Assembly (NCBI GenBank): GCA_964017235.1
Contig: OZ024927.1
Span: 54,937,293-55,001,292, forward strand
Direction: 5' to 3'
DNA: 64,000 nt
Origin: Sabellastarte sp. h YS-2021
Taxonomy: Eukaryota > Annelida > Polychaeta > Sabellida > Sabellidae
This document shows positions 25,500 through 38,735 of this stretch, in pieces (position 1 is the first letter of the stretch; every line of letters begins with the position of its first letter). Position numbers and translations under genes: made by a program. The notes under the pieces were generated by a model. The model was not told where the DNA came from, made no database searches, and worked only from the letters and a program-made list of their open reading frames with translations.

Positions 25500-28420
25500 A
25501 ATATATGGAAATTATACACACAAGCCTGGTAAACTTAATGTTTTGCTAAAACTAAATAAGTCTTACGACGACACAATTAACAAAAGTGGATTTCAGTAAA
25601 AACTTGTATTATCACTTGTCTGTTATTTCAGCTTCAAATGCCAAATTACATGGAGAAAAGGGGAAATTCTAAAAGTTAGAAAACGTAAAAAAATTGGGGC
25701 GGAGAAGAAAACTTCCAAAATACGGAAAGCTTTTTTAATGTATGAGAATATTACTTTTGTCGTTTTGTCCAAATGTGAAATGTTTTATGTAAACAGAAAC
25801 ATACACTTTTGTGTTCCCGTTGTTTATGTTACATCTAAGACAATAAGTTTACAAAATCTGCACACCTTGTATTTGAACTAGGCATTTTGGCAGGAACTCT
25901 CAAAGAAAAGAAACCCGTATGATGCTAGGTGAAAGTGGAAAGTATACTTTAAATTAAACTCCTAAAACAACAGTCCAATTCAATTTTGCATTCAAAATTA
26001 CTTTGAAAGAAAATGGGAGCGTGGAAAACAATTGCTCTTTACATGAAAAAACCAGGATAAATTATGTTCAAAGGTTTCTGTTTTGATAAAGATTGACTTT
26101 AACCTCTTGTAAAAGTGAGATCAACATTTTGTTGTTTGTTTTATGAGGTTCTCTAAGTTAATCTACGTTAAAAATACATTTTCAAATAGCTGTGTCCTTA
26201 AATGTATTCCAAATCTGCGAATCCAGTATAAAAGGCCTACGGATAAAATCCCTACACCTTTTTTTCAGACTGTGGGGTTAAAAGGGTTAAAAGCCCTACA
26301 CCATTTTTTTCAGAACACGAAGAAAAGCCCTACATTAGATTTTAGAGATATGTGTATGAGGGAAGTTTATTTTGTAGTAAGTAACATGCTAATTAAGAAA
26401 ATCAAATATTTTCACAAGAATTGTAGGCTTTTTTGCTATGTTAAAATGAAGATTATATATATTCAACAAAACTTTATACAATATATTGTATAACCTCAAG
26501 ATTTATCTCAGGAAATGAATTTTTGTTGAAATATTAATAGATTTCTTCAATAAATAGTCTCTATCAGTTATTTTTCGTTTTATTCATAATCATGTCCCTA
26601 CACTTAAATAACCCGTGCTGTTCAGAAAAAAAGCATTCTTATCTAAACAGACATCATCTCTTTATGTAGCAATCATTTGGAAGTGCCATTCATACATGGC
26701 TGAATTGTATAGCCCTTTTCTGCTAGTTTCGCACCTTTAAGCTTATGAATAATTTGATCATTTATCAACACAATCAAAAATTGTCCAGAATAAAGTTTTC
26801 TTTATGTAGAAATGTCAAGGCACTTCAATAAGTACTGCAGTTGGCGTGTACTGGCCTTACCGAAGGCTCACACTATCTAAGTCAAAGTTACTCAAAGTTG
26901 GGTTTTTACATCCCTCCAGCTAATGGTGTTACATTGGGACTATCAGCACGAGATCTTCTTATTTCCACCTTCCCACAAAAAGTTCTTTATCACATGAGAA
27001 TATTTTTGACATAATTTCGTAAAACAAGATGGCCACAATAGCTGTTTCTCTGAAAATAATAAACCTTTTCGTACTGACAAACTTTGGCTGCTTCTTAGCT
27101 GCAAAAGGATACCTCTCTGTATGTGTAATATGTTAAATAGATGCATATGTCCTTTATACACATGTACACATTTGACCTTGAGGTTCTTCATTCAAGGTAA
27201 TACGTTGTAAGTTAGTTAGATCTAACTTATGCCAAAGGTAATGGACCTATTAACAAATTGGCCTATATGGCGCTCATTATTGCCCTCAGCATGGTTGTTC
27301 ATCAAATTGCTTGCTAATTAACTAACGTGTTCTATCTTTCCGGTGGATATAAATGTGCAACAATTCTCCAGTGAGCTAGGTCTACTTCAGCTGGACTTTG
27401 TTTTCAAACCAATTCATACATCATTAGAAGTAGTTTAGTAGTTAAGAAAGATCGATGCATACCAGTTCTTAAAATCCGGGCATCAACTAGCGACGACCAG
27501 CTTCTCAGTGAACAACATTCAAACCCACTATCTCTAATATAGAAGGCCAGTGCATATTCCATTGTAAATTCTGGCCTCCTTCCGGGCTCATGAATCAAAG
27601 TCAAAGTTGATATTTTTGCGTCTACGTATTTTAAAAGCTGGGGTTATATATAAATCTCCATTATTTTCATAATGTCCCCCTGGTCTATAAAGTACAATAA
27701 GAAACATTCTCCCGGGGGTAAAAACACTCATGCTTTCTGCCACCAATCCAATAATATATGGAAATATCACGCTTTTTTCACTACAGTAAATTCACGAATT
27801 CATGGACGCTGGACAGAGTAAGTTGCAGTATTGAAAAGGAAGGTATGAGATTGTTAAATATTGTTAATATTTTATTAGTTTGAAATAATAAGAATAAGTT
27901 TTTCATATTAATTGCAAATTGGAGATTTCACCAAGGCTAGGAGAGAAAGGTTTTCAATGGGTCAGATTTCAAACAGGTGTATTTACTGCCAAAATCTGTC
28001 CAGAACAAAATGTCTTCTGTTTTACTGTTTGCATTTGGGCCTCGAATGGATTATTAAAACCTTGACTATATCTTATTGACGATTAACAAAGTAAACATAG
28101 ATAACATAATATAGGTAATATCAAAGGAATTACTTACTTTATTTTTTTCACTTCGGGCACTGAATTACCTTTAATAAAAGTAAAGGAAGTATTATGGATG
28201 TACATACTACACAGGTAATGTTTATTCATTAGTAGAAACCAATATTCAATTGCAATAATGGAAAATTCCCCAGATGTAATTTCAACAAGTGCATTACAGG
28301 ACTGAAGCATGCGTCAGTAATCAGATAGAAGCTACTAAAGAGCTACTAAAGAGCTTTAAAGATCCATGGGTAGTCCCCCTTTCCCTTATTTGAGCCACAC
28401 GTGTAACCATATACGGAATA
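25500..28420. other. No gene recognised
   Basis: AT-rich sequence. A decayed SINE-tail-like phrase occurs at about 26890-26940. A 116-codon open frame at 26143-26493 reads through a local duplication of a 'ccctacaccttttttcag' phrase and has no domain signature. Confidence 0.45.
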
Positions 28421-28539
28421 TCATGACAAACATGAAACACCTGTCTCCAGATACTGCAAAAGACAACAGGTCATGTCCAATGCTTCACATTCCCCCACCA
28501 CACCATTAGTCTTATCAAGAGAGGTCCTCACTGCAACTT

Positions 28540-28640
28540 TTATGTTACCATCACCAGGATTCGAGCCTACAACTACACAGGTGAGAATCAAGTGATGGCA
28601 TGCCACACTTGTTAAAGCAATTTGGCCAACCCAAACACTA
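28540..28640 (-). mobile_element. Old tRNA-derived SINE head
   Basis: On the minus strand 'GTTGGCCAAATTGCTTTAAC' is an A-box-like head and 'GGCTCGAATCC' (28568-28558) a B box. The body downstream is not clearly preserved. Confidence 0.4.
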
Positions 28641-28649
28641 CCGTCAGAC

Positions 28650-29940
28650 ACTGTAATAAGTAAATCTGAATCAAAATAAAAGGTATACTGTTAAAGTCCT
28701 GTAAACAATTATATATATTGTGTGTGTGGTATTTATATTTACACAATTACATACATATATTTAAGTATGGCAATTGTTTTAAGATTTTTAGCCATAATAT
28801 TTTTATTCCAAACCACTGTGATGTAACTATTGCTTTACACAAATGACATATATATAGAATGGAGCTGGGTGAATAGTTTTTACTTATATATATTTTATCA
28901 ATGTATTTTCACTTGGCAATGTTTGCATTTCACGATAATAAATACAATAATCAATTCTATTCTGAGACCCAGAGCTTTTAAGGGAGAACACTAAACCTTT
29001 CCCTCACAGCACATAGATGTATCTCCACACATCTAAGTAATGGTACTTGACAGTGATCGATCTATTCAAAGATTATCACATACCACTTCACACCTTCTCC
29101 CATTTCAAACATCATGGTAACAATGCATGAATGATAAGAACCACAACCATTCTGAAACTCCAGACAAAATTCTCAGTCTGTGAAATCCTGATGATAAATC
29201 ACCAGTCTTACTTTCAACTGCGTGAATTTCTTTGTCATGTGGAAGTTCAATTTTAAATCTATCTGATATGTATATACAATTTTTATTATTATTATTTTGG
29301 GGCTTTGGTAAGCCACAAGACCACACAGGGACTTTAGATCTGATATGAATGAAAGAAACTTTGAGTTTTGTGGCTTAATATAAAAAATCTCTAAAAATAT
29401 TTCGGAGGTGCAAATACGTATGGGGAAATAACAGCCTTAGGCTGGTTATATGAGAGATGTTAACAATATTCCTAGCACATTTACCTTAAGATTTGGAAGA
29501 GAAGGAGAACATAAGCACAAAGCTACCATTGTAAAAAGTGTTACTGTAATAATACTAATATTTATGCAGTGGAATCAAATTCAGTGTTGACTTAGTCTAT
29601 TACTCTTAATGATATTTGCATGGTGTAGCTATCAATTTGAAGTGACAGGCACCTCTTGTATAACATACTATCCAGAACCTGAGAACAAAAATAATATATT
29701 TAACTGCTTAATAGATCGCACACATAAAGCAACATTACACTTCTGTTCCTCGAAGTAATTTTGTAAACTGAAAAAAAGAATTGTCATTAACAGTTTCTTG
29801 GTGAAAATCAGCCTGGATTCCTTTGATTGCAGATTGCTTTGTCAAACAAATTAAGCATATTTCAAAATCCAAGTTAGGGTGTAAACTTATATGGACAAGA
29901 GAAAATACAGATGAATATATAACAAGGCCACTGCTGCAGT
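28650..29940. other. No gene recognised
   Basis: AT-rich sequence with several TATATA stretches. No coding signature was seen. Confidence 0.45.
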
Positions 29941-29941
29941 G

Positions 29942-30326
29942 GTTATCTCCCGCCTTAGAATCAGTAATAATGGAGAACTAAAGGAGATATAAGGCCTTTG
30001 TAGTAAGATAACCCCACTTGACATTGAAGAAAGGGTCAAAGGTAAAAGTCAGCAATTGGAAAAGAGTCTCAGGCCTTGACTTCCTTTAAGTTGTTTTCAC
30101 ATTTGGAACCCCTAGTAGCAATGATAAGGGAGATATAAGGCCTTTTTAATGGGATAATCCCATTTAACATGTGATATGACGGCCATTTTTGTTTTGAAAC
30201 TAGGCCAAATTACTATCAGGCTAACTTTCCCAGCCATATATACGAACGGACGGACGAACACACACACGTATAGGAGCCGTTTTATAATCTCCCGACAACA
30301 GCCTTCGGCCGCAGGCGGGAGATAAC
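29942..30326. mobile_element. Short inverted-repeat element with 3' hairpin
   Basis: The ends are perfect inverted repeats: GTTATCTCCCGCCT (29942-29955) and AGGCGGGAGATAAC (30313-30326). A second copy of ATCTCCCG at about 30287 pairs with the right end to form a terminal hairpin. Internally, 'GATATAAGGCCTTT' is directly repeated about 150 bp apart. Near the right end is 'ACGGACGGACGAACAC', a phrase I associate with bivalve repeats. No coding capacity and no target duplication were found. Confidence 0.7.
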
Positions 30327-30329
30327 AAA

Positions 30330-33300
30330 GGGAACTTATTGCAAGGTAGGGTATTTACAAGTTTAGATATTTGAAGTTGAACAAAACACATACACAATTT
30401 TTAATTCTCAGTGGCTAATCACATTGGTGCAAAAATGAAAACATATTCTATGAAACTTGTGTTTTCACGGAAGAAAATATATCTTTATATCTGTTATATT
30501 TTGACTGGCTAAAGCTTCGTTGCATTCAGGGACATTTTAGGGCATCGTAAAAATAACTAAATAATCCATGTACTTGCTATTGTTACAGTACAAGGAATCT
30601 GCATTTATGTACAAGTTGCAATAGCTATGATATAAATGAAACTCTAACACTTTATTTTCAGAATATATACATACTTCATATGCAGAATCTTTTATTTATT
30701 ATAATGACATGCAATTATTGACAAGTGTTAAGAAAGCATGATAAAATAAAACACATTTTGCCAACCTCATTGGATATCCTATGTCTCTTTCGTATAAGAG
30801 CAGTTTCAAGTAACATTATAAATACAAAATAACTTTTGAATCAGTGTCAGACTTCCGACCAGATGTACATAACAATAACATGAGTTTAACAAGTATGTCA
30901 AGTATGAAAATAAGAAGAAAGCACAGCATAAGTGTGTTAATTCAAAACTTTATAAATAAATGCAGTTAAAAGTTTATAACCTAACAGATACTCATTTGGT
31001 ATTTACATTTTGTGAATCACAATGTAAAAATTACAAGTTCCTTTTCATATGATTTCAAAATAAATTTAAGATTGTCTTCATTATGTAATAGTTCATTTGG
31101 CTGCACAGGGAAAACTTTTAATTTGCACTTGATTTGGTAAGCTTTAAAAATTTCTGCAATTTCATCTTGTCTTCCTGGCTAAAATTCATGAAATAAACAT
31201 TGCCAGGACTGAAGGTAACTTTGTCACTTCTGTAAACTGGAAAACCAGACAACTGATTTTCAGTTTAAAAAGAGATTTCAGTAGTTTAATGCCTGTTCAA
31301 ACAGTAGATTTAATGACATAAAGTACCAGTTATTTCCTGTTGAAATGACAAAAATCAAAGTACAGAACACACTGTTGTTTTTCTGTGTGACCTACACTCA
31401 TGCATGTTTTGCCCTGCGTGTAAATTACAGGGTAGCCGTGCATTTTTCTGTGTCGGCCTTACGTCTTCCATGCAGGGTACCAGCTTAATTTGACTGATTC
31501 TAGAAGTGATAGTTATTAATAAAGATCCACCTGGGGAATAATCAGAATGATGCACCTTTTCATCTCCAATTTTTTATCTCCCACCATATGGACATTTATA
31601 TTCTCCCTTACCAAATAAAAGTAATATTTAATTTTTGCTCCTAATTTTTAGAGACTTGAATTTGCAATGCTATAGTAATAAAAACAATAACATCGGCTTG
31701 TGTTGGCTGAAGCTTAAGTATCTCCTAAAACATATTCACATGTCAATTGGTGGACTTTCAAAGTGTCCTTTTTATGTCAGTATATATACTACATAAGTTG
31801 AAATTTTCACTAGGCATTAATCTTAGCTATTTTAGCTAATGAACTTGGATAGTGAAAATTAATTCATATTGAATTTTTAAATCTGTACTAATATCTCAAG
31901 TGGAAACTAGCCCTTAGTGACAATTATTCTAGTGAAGTTTATAAAATGAAGAATTAGTGAAATTTTCTTCTCTCCAATATTTCTGCTTGTACACTATGTC
32001 TTAGTTATTGAAAAGGGAATTACAAAAACCCTACTTTCACCTTTAGCCTTAAGAATATATTGAACCCCATTAACTAACGAAATGGGACAAGAAGGTTGAT
32101 CCCTAATGGGATATATTTCAAAGCAAGGGGGCTGATATATACTTAAACAAACTAAATTTAAACTTGCTCAAATGCATAACAATGAACCTTCCACAAAAAA
32201 TGGAGTCAGGATTATTGGATATTGATCTTAATCGCATCCAAGGTCTGACCCTGTTGGTTTCAAATGCAATGCAGATACTATTGGTAAAGTTGATATGTTT
32301 ACAGTTGGTTCAGATGCAGCACCTTGACCAAGTAGTTTGATAATCCCCGTTTTTACCATCGGAATAAACCACCACAAATCAGAAAATAAAAGAATGTATT
32401 GGATCAAGCAAAAAACTGTTGCACACTTACATAAAGTGAATATATTCACTTAAATTCACTTTATCTATTGTTCCTTCTATAAATGATGGACATTGGTCTT
32501 TTCTTCACATTTCTCCAGGTTCAACTTAATAAAATTATTTATGCCAAAGAAAATTACAGGGGAAAGTGATTCTCTGAAGAAACACTCGTGTTCTTTAAGT
32601 CTGCTGGTGGTTTTTACCCCTCCAGGTATGAAATGCTACACCAAAGTAAGGGGTCTGTCCACCACAAGAATGATAGATGCTGCATTTATGTTCTTAAATT
32701 TATTCATGAAAAAGTCTCACTACAATCATTTTGTACAAAAGAATATACACGATACACAAAGTGCAAATAAGCAAGAGTATTAATTTTAAATGGTATATAT
32801 TCAAGGGATTTATGTACATATGTCTGATGTTCATAGTATTGGCGGTATTGTGATATAAAGGTTATTTCTAAATAAATAGGAGAGCAGTAAGTTAAAATAT
32901 TAATTTCCAGTAGATAAGTCATCTTAAAGACGTGTAAAAAGGTCAAGACTATTTTCACAATCATTAGAATACATCAGATATAAATAATAAGGTACGTTTC
33001 AGTTGTGTAATTAGCCTTAAATGGTACCTACTGCAATTAATATCCCACCGAGTGGAGTTCTTTGATGACAAAACAAGTGATTTACATTTACTGCAAAAAC
33101 ATGGGCAAACTTTAAACTTCTTTCTTTTAAACAAAATGTGCCATAGCCCGGAATTCTTTCAACTTTTATGGCATTCAATTTGCAACAAAAAGGCCTCATA
33201 TTGTTGATTTAAAAGGAACATTTCAACACCAATACATTTTCCATTTAGGGACATTAATTCACCAAGACAGACTTTATAATACCAAGTATCTTTGACTTCT

Positions 33301-33589
33301 ACAGGTGATGTTGATGTGGCGGCAAATGCTCTCTACTCTAAACCACAGTAAACATGGAACACGTATCAGACATTGGCTCCCGATGATGACTTTAACAATA
33401 AACAACAAAGGTAGAGACTTAAATGCAAAAAGCAACCAGTAAAATCAGCGTATAGTAAAAGGGACACACCAGAAAGGAGTTGGGGGAGTTGTCAGATCCA
33501 CGATGGACCCAATTCACAATCACTGAAAGATTAGATTTTTGAGCAAATGTTTGAGGGGTATGTTTCCATATGTCTCACATGGCCGACCC
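30330..33589. other. No gene recognised
   Basis: AT-rich sequence with small open frames only. A frame of about 96 codons at 32493-32783 has no recognisable domain. Confidence 0.45.
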
Positions 33590-33860
33590 CATGACAGACT
33601 CGTCCTAAGTGATTCAAATATAGATCTACCTAGACTTGCTCCAAGTCTTTGTATTTCTCATTCCAGCAAATCTGACATACATGAAATCATTATGAACCCA
33701 CTTGATGAGTAAAAAAAGCTTCTGTCTAGAGAAATACGTTTGTCAGCCCCACATTCTGGTTAAAAAGTCATTCAGTCCTCATATAATACCTTAGACAAAA
33801 GGACTTGATGAAAGTCTAAGATCTACCTGGATGTTGGGTAAAAGATCCCCCAATACCTCT
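33590..33860 (-). repeat. Dispersed repeat, inverted copy of the 45490-46370 family
   Basis: 'GACTTGCTCCAAGTC', 'GTATTTCTCATTCCAGCAAA' and 'GACTTGATGAAAGTCTA' match, in reverse complement, sequences at about 45500-45570 and 46160-46200. The element class is unknown, and neither copy has coding sequence or clear ends. Confidence 0.55.
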
Positions 33861-35084
33861 GGGGTAGTGGGTTCATGACCTCATAAAGGTATTTGCAAAT
33901 AATCTGCCCTATATGACCCTAACTGTTAAAAGGGATAGGAAATCCCAGCTATGGCACAGGCCACACTTTCAATTATCAAGTAGTCAACAGAGAATTAGGA
34001 GAGCAGCCCTCACGCCTTATCTAGATTTAGACATCCTCGTTTTACAACTTAGTTATAAGTTGGGTCATCAGAAAACTTCAAAGAACATCCGTGAATATTA
34101 AATCTAAAAAGACTATTGTATTCATCTGTATTTTTGTATGCAGAAACATGTTTTTATAAATAATCTACTAGACCACATGTTGACAGAACTGTGTACAAAC
34201 TATTTTACTTTCACTTGCCAACTATGGAGAAAATGTGTTGATTTCATTGATAATCTTGAAAAAAATGATTTGTGTTTAATATCATGGTATTTTGTGAAAT
34301 CACAAACCTATAAAAGGGAAATTTATTGTCAAAATTTAATGTCATCCAATAAATCTCGCTTTTACTTGCACAATGATTCCAAAAGTCAAGATCAAAGGGA
34401 ACTTACTTCCAAGCTGGTTCACCCACACAAAGAGGAATTATTTTATTGTTAGCACAAACATGTTTCTTCAATGATTAAACTATACTCTGTTGAACCAAAT
34501 AGTGAAATAAATCAAGCCTGTTTCTTCCACACAAAACAAGACAGGAATTTTCTCTTTCCTATGAATGAAGAGTCTGATGTTATTAACTGGCCTCCAGCTA
34601 CAAGAATTATTAAATCATAAGTCTCAATATTTGTTCATCAAGCAGTTGTGTTGCAGCTGTGTCATTAGAGGAAATATGTTGTCATGCACCCCAGGTTATA
34701 AGACAATACACCACTATTGAGACATTTTTGATTTGCACTTATGACCCAGACTGAAATCTTGTATTCTGAGTATATTTTCTTGCAGCAAAATTACTGGCAT
34801 TGAAAACTTCATAATAGTTTACACACATATATATCTAATTAAAACAGCATAACATTTTATTAGTTACCCAGCATATTATGATAAATCATAAAAAATAGAA
34901 ATGTATATTTTATGGCCATTCATAAGGTTCAGTTTCGAGCCAATAACTGCGTAATAAAGCATGTATTAGTCAAAGGAAGAAGTTTGTTTGATCAAGAGTC
35001 AAGAACCATGTTTTTGAACATTAAAAAAAAGTAATTCAGTATTCCCATTTGAAAAGATATCTGGAATAGAATTAGATAACTGAA
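33861..35084. other. No gene recognised
   Basis: A 104-codon open frame at 34138-34452 is lysine/asparagine-rich, as expected of AT-rich DNA. It has no motif I recognise. Confidence 0.4.
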
Positions 35085-36374
35085 CAAGTAATCAGAGCCT
35101 GTGAACGGACTCTGTGTCAGCTGACTGTGTGTTTTGAGTTTGAAAGCAGAAAAGGACACAAAAGTTGTGTCCTGCAAATGGTAAAGTACAAAGTTAACTG
35201 TTACATTGTAAAAAGTAGATGAAAAACTATTGAAGCAAAATATTGTAAATGCAATAGTTTTGAAGTTACAACTGCTTTACTCAAGAGTGAGAACCTCAAT
35301 GTAGCTTTTGCTCAGATTTGCAAAGAACTACAGGTCTGCAATTTTACTACGTTATAGTTGCCCCAAAAGTACGTGAAGACACACATGCAATAGTTTTGAA
35401 GTTGCAACTGATTTACTCAACAATGAGAAGCTGAACCTTAGAACTTCATCTGTGCAATAAGCTACAGGTCTGCAATTTTACTATGTTATAGCTGACCCAA
35501 AAGTAGATGAATAACATATTTTAACAAAATTCTCAAATCAGTGATAACCTGAAAGTAGCTATTGCTCAGCTATGCAATGAGCTACAGGTTTGTAGTTTCA
35601 CTATGTTATAGCTGACTAAAAACTAGGTATATAACATATTCGAAGAAAATACTCTAAATGCAATAGTTTTCAAGTTACAACTGATTTACTCAACAGAGAT
35701 AATCTGAAAGTAGCTATTGCTCAGCTATGCCATGAGCTACAGGTCTGCAATCTCACTATGTTATAGCTGATCCCAAGGTAGCTGATTAACATATGTAAAC
35801 AAAATTCTCTAAATGCAATAGTTTTTAAATAACAAGCGATTTACTCAACAGTGAGAACCTGGAAGTAGCTATTTCTCAGTTATGCAATGAGCTACAGGTC
35901 TGCGATTTTACTATATTATAGCTCACCAAATAGTAGTTGAATAACATATGCATACAAACTTCTCTAAATGCAATAGTTTTCAAGTTACAAGTGATTTTAC
36001 TCATCATGGAAGATACTGAAAAGTCAGAAATTACCTATTACTCACTTAGCTCCACAGTTACTCACCATGTTGTAGCTATGAAAAAAGTAGCTGAATAACA
36101 TGCTTTAACAAAATTCTCTAAATGCAATACTTTTCAAGTTACAAGTGATTTAGTGCATCATTTCATGACTTTTAATGCATTAAAATTTTTTCCATTATTT
36201 CATAAAAAATAATTAAGAAAGATCCAGGCCTGATACTCACACAAGGGAATCTACTTGTGACCTAGTACAATGCAAGATAAGAGAGAAATCCCTGCAATAG
36301 TCAATGAGAAAATTGTGATAAAGCGTTGAAATTTTTACACTTTGGGTAGGATTACCTCACTTGTAATGGCTCTG
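35085..36374 (+). mobile_element. Pearl-like non-autonomous element, long copy (about 6 internal repeats)
   Basis: Three parts match a second copy at 38905-39643. The head contains 'CTCTGTGTCA', 'GTTTTGAGTTT' and 'AAAGGACACAAAA'. The middle is a tandem array. The tail contains 'AAGATCCAGGCC', 'AATCTACTTGTG' and 'GAGAGAAATCCCTGCAATAG'. Unique flanks around a variable number of core repeats is the layout described for bivalve pearl elements, which are regarded as Helentron-related and non-autonomous. No protein is encoded and no autonomous partner is seen. The exact ends are set only by comparing the two copies. Confidence 0.65.
35248..36150 (+). repeat. Internal tandem array of the pearl-like element, unit about 140-158 bp
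   Basis: The unit starts with 'AAATGCAATAGTTTT' and contains 'TTTACTCAACAGTGAGAA', 'GAGCTACAGGTCTGCAAT' and 'CACTATGTTATAGCTGA'. Starts fall near 35248, 35387, 35657, 35814, 35967 and 36120. One unit near 35535 has lost its first part. Confidence 0.85.
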
Positions 36375-36439
36375 TGGAACTCCCAGCCCATGATTTTCTT
36401 TCAGTTTGTTTCACATTGCAAATCTCTAGGACCAATAAC

Positions 36440-36800
36440 AAGTGAGTTATAAGCACTTTTAAGTTTGGCTATCCGCGGTTGACCTTGAAGGAGGACCCAA
36501 GGTCAAATCTTGGCGAGATGTCATACCCCCAAATTCATGCACTAAATATAAAATAAATTTGAAGAAACTGTACCCTACAGCTTGAACACAAGCAACAGTC
36601 AAAATTTTTGGCGTTTTTGATTCCACAGAGCATAATTTTGACTCCTGGGCTACCAAAACAATAGGGTGGCCAGATCTCTGCCATAGCAAGCCACTTGCAA
36701 AGTTTAAAAGAAATCCCAAACAAAATGTGGCCTGTAGGTTGAACACAAGAAAATCTTGCAGATGATGACCATGCATGATCCATAATATCTTTGTTAATTG
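36440..36800. repeat. Dispersed repeat of unknown class (weak)
   Basis: Two internally similar segments, 'CAGCTTGAACACAAG' (about 36580) and 'TAGGTTGAACACAAG' (about 36735), follow a 'GGTTGACCTTGAAGG' lead. The composition is like other molluscan interspersed repeats. Overlapping open frames on the minus strand are not supported as genes. Confidence 0.35.
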
Positions 36801-36919
36801 GTCAAGATGAGGCCAGTTTTGTTAGAATCATACTTTGGAGGAAGTTATACCAAAACCCTAATTTTATTCATCCCATATCATTTTATCAAAGATTTAGGTT
36901 TATTTAGATTTATGTTTTT

Positions 36920-37106
36920 GTTCTATGTCGCGTTCAACAGCCAGGGTCATATCATGATGGGTAGTTTACAGATGGAAGAACCACTGCATACTAGTTGGTC
37001 AAGATCCTGCAAGTAACTCCCAACTTTCAAACATGAATGGCCTGGGCCGAGATTCACACGGGCAACATCAGTGGTTGAAGGCAAGCACTCTAAGTGCTAC
37101 CCCTCA
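36920..37106 (-). mobile_element. Old tRNA-derived SINE copy
   Basis: On the minus strand the tail part is 'ATGACCCTGGCTGTTGAACG' and the head is 'GGGTAGCACTTAGAGTGCTT', followed by 'GTGTGAATCTCGG' in the B-box position. This is the family's layout, with the tail at the left and the head at the right. Confidence 0.55.
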
Positions 37107-37531
37107 TAATATTGAGGAACATATTTTTATACAGAACAAATATTTTTAGGCATATCACTTTTTTTATACATAAATCAGAATTTTATTTGCCATGCCTGCC
37201 TCATTTTTAATAGGTATGTTGATTACTTTCACAGCCATGATCCAGAACATGATGACACTCATGCAGCTGCGGATGAAAGAAGAGGCACCGATCTGGGGTC
37301 ATGTTGTGGGCAGGCCCAGAGCTAAGGTTAGGGTAATCATCTGGAGACGCAGGCTTCCAGAGTGTGTAAGAGGACCTGGGTTCAAGAGAGACACACATTT
37401 TCACTATATAGATTTACTGTCAGACCTGGCCACTAATAATTTACAACTGTCAGGACCCAGATCTATTCAACAAGATGCCCAAAAATTTGCAGGATAGGCG
37501 GCAATGGGTCAGAACATAGTTTTGTGCCCCC

Positions 37532-38278
37532 CTTGGAAGCTTGACTGAGGCTGGCAGTGGTGTCGATGTTTCTGGCCACAGGGGACTGAACAAGCAGCTT
37601 TGCTTCTGACTTTAGAATGCAGAAGTCCAGTGTCACTCAGATGATCAGGAAGTGTGCAAAGCTGTTATAGAAGAATATACCCGTAGATTGACTTGCCCCA
37701 CCACCCTGAATTAATGGAAAGAGTTTGAAGGCTTGTTTTGCAGCAGGTGGAATATGCCAAATGCCTTTGGTGAGCTTGATGGCCAGCAAACGGCAAATGC
37801 AGCAGAAGCAGAGGTCAGTATTTCAACTACAAGGGATTTCACTCTGTAGCACTAATGGCCCTGATGGCCAACTACCACTTCCGCTACCCTGGGTGGATGT
37901 TGACAGCAGCGGTTCCTAGTCTGACTCAAAGATCTTCATTCATTGCGATCTGTGGGATATGATAGCAGATAGCTCAATATGTTTCCCAACACCACAACAA
38001 ATCAGTCCCAACAGACCTCCACTACCTTTCTTTATCTTGGCTGAGGACGCATTTCCACTGAAACTCTGGTTGATGAAACCATTCTCATGATGAGGTATGT
38101 CTCCAGAATAAAAGATTTACAACTACCTAATGGGTAGAGAGAATAGGCTGGTTGAGAGTGCTTCCTGATTCTCAGAAACTGGTGGTGGGTATTCCTGTGA
38201 ACCACACAAGAGCCAGAACTGGCGGCCACCACCACAATGGAATGATGTGTCTTGCATAATGTTTTGAAGACCAGATAC
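37532..38278 (+). pseudogene. Degraded PIF/Harbinger DDE transposase
   Basis: PIF/Harbinger transposases cut and paste DNA elements at TWA targets. Conceptual translation across frameshifts and stops recovers the family's order of motifs. 'LRLAV' and 'FLATGD' lie at about 37545, and 'EVCKAVIEEY' follows. 'WNMPNAFGELDG' (usually ALDG) is near 37750, then 'YFNYKGFHSVALMAL'. 'VDVDSSGS', 'FHCDLWDMIAD'-like text and 'PPLPFF' precede 'AEDAFPLKLWLMKPF' near 38040. 'KIYNY' and 'ENRLVESA' follow, and 'CVLHNVLKTRY' ends the core. At least two frameshifts and several stops make it inactive. Related but weaker text extends upstream to about 37230. The terminal repeats of the parent element were not identified. 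No MADF/Myb partner gene is visible. The family assignment is firm; the element's extent is not. Confidence 0.85.
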
Positions 38279-38659
38279 AGTCATCTAACCATTGAGGGAT
38301 ATACTAGACAGTGATAACCATGCTGTTACCAGGATAAACTCTAGCAAAGACCAGCGGGTGTGCTGGTCCAGTATTTCAACACATCTTTTAAGTATATCTA
38401 CTCTGGGTGACCATCACACAGCCAGGAGGTCACCTCTGGTAACCATCATATAAATTGGGGACAGTGGAAGCCACTCTAAACCACACAGGGGAGGGGGTCT
38501 GCTTTGATTGAGGAATAGACACAGAATACTCAGAGTGAACTAATATCACCAATGATGACAGGCCTGGTCCCCAGATCATTTAGAGCATCCTTTTACCAAA
38601 TTGGGGCAGTTTTGAAACATGTTGGACTTTCTTGTCGATCCTGATTTTACAACACAGAC

Positions 38660-38735
38660 AATTCTAATTCTAATTGGACTTTTATAGTGCTTAATCTCCC
38701 ATACAAGAGGACTCGACGGCACAAAATTACAGGAA
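38660..38735 (-). mobile_element. L2-like LINE 3' tail fragment
   Basis: 'AATTCTAATTCTAATT' followed by 'GGACTTTTATAGTGCTTAAT' matches the 3' end of the L2-like element at 40193 ('GTACTTTTATAGCGCTTAAT' after a TTCTA repeat). Only the last 75 bases or so remain. Confidence 0.6.

Noticed and set aside
26143-26493. 116-codon open frame
   Set aside because: It crosses a local duplication ('ccctacaccttttttcag') and has no recognisable motif.
34138-34452. 104-codon open frame
   Set aside because: The composition is as expected of AT-rich DNA; no motif, signal peptide or exon context.
36459-36783. Two overlapping open frames of 82-105 codons, minus strand
   Set aside because: They overlap each other in different frames across an interspersed repeat; neither shows a domain.
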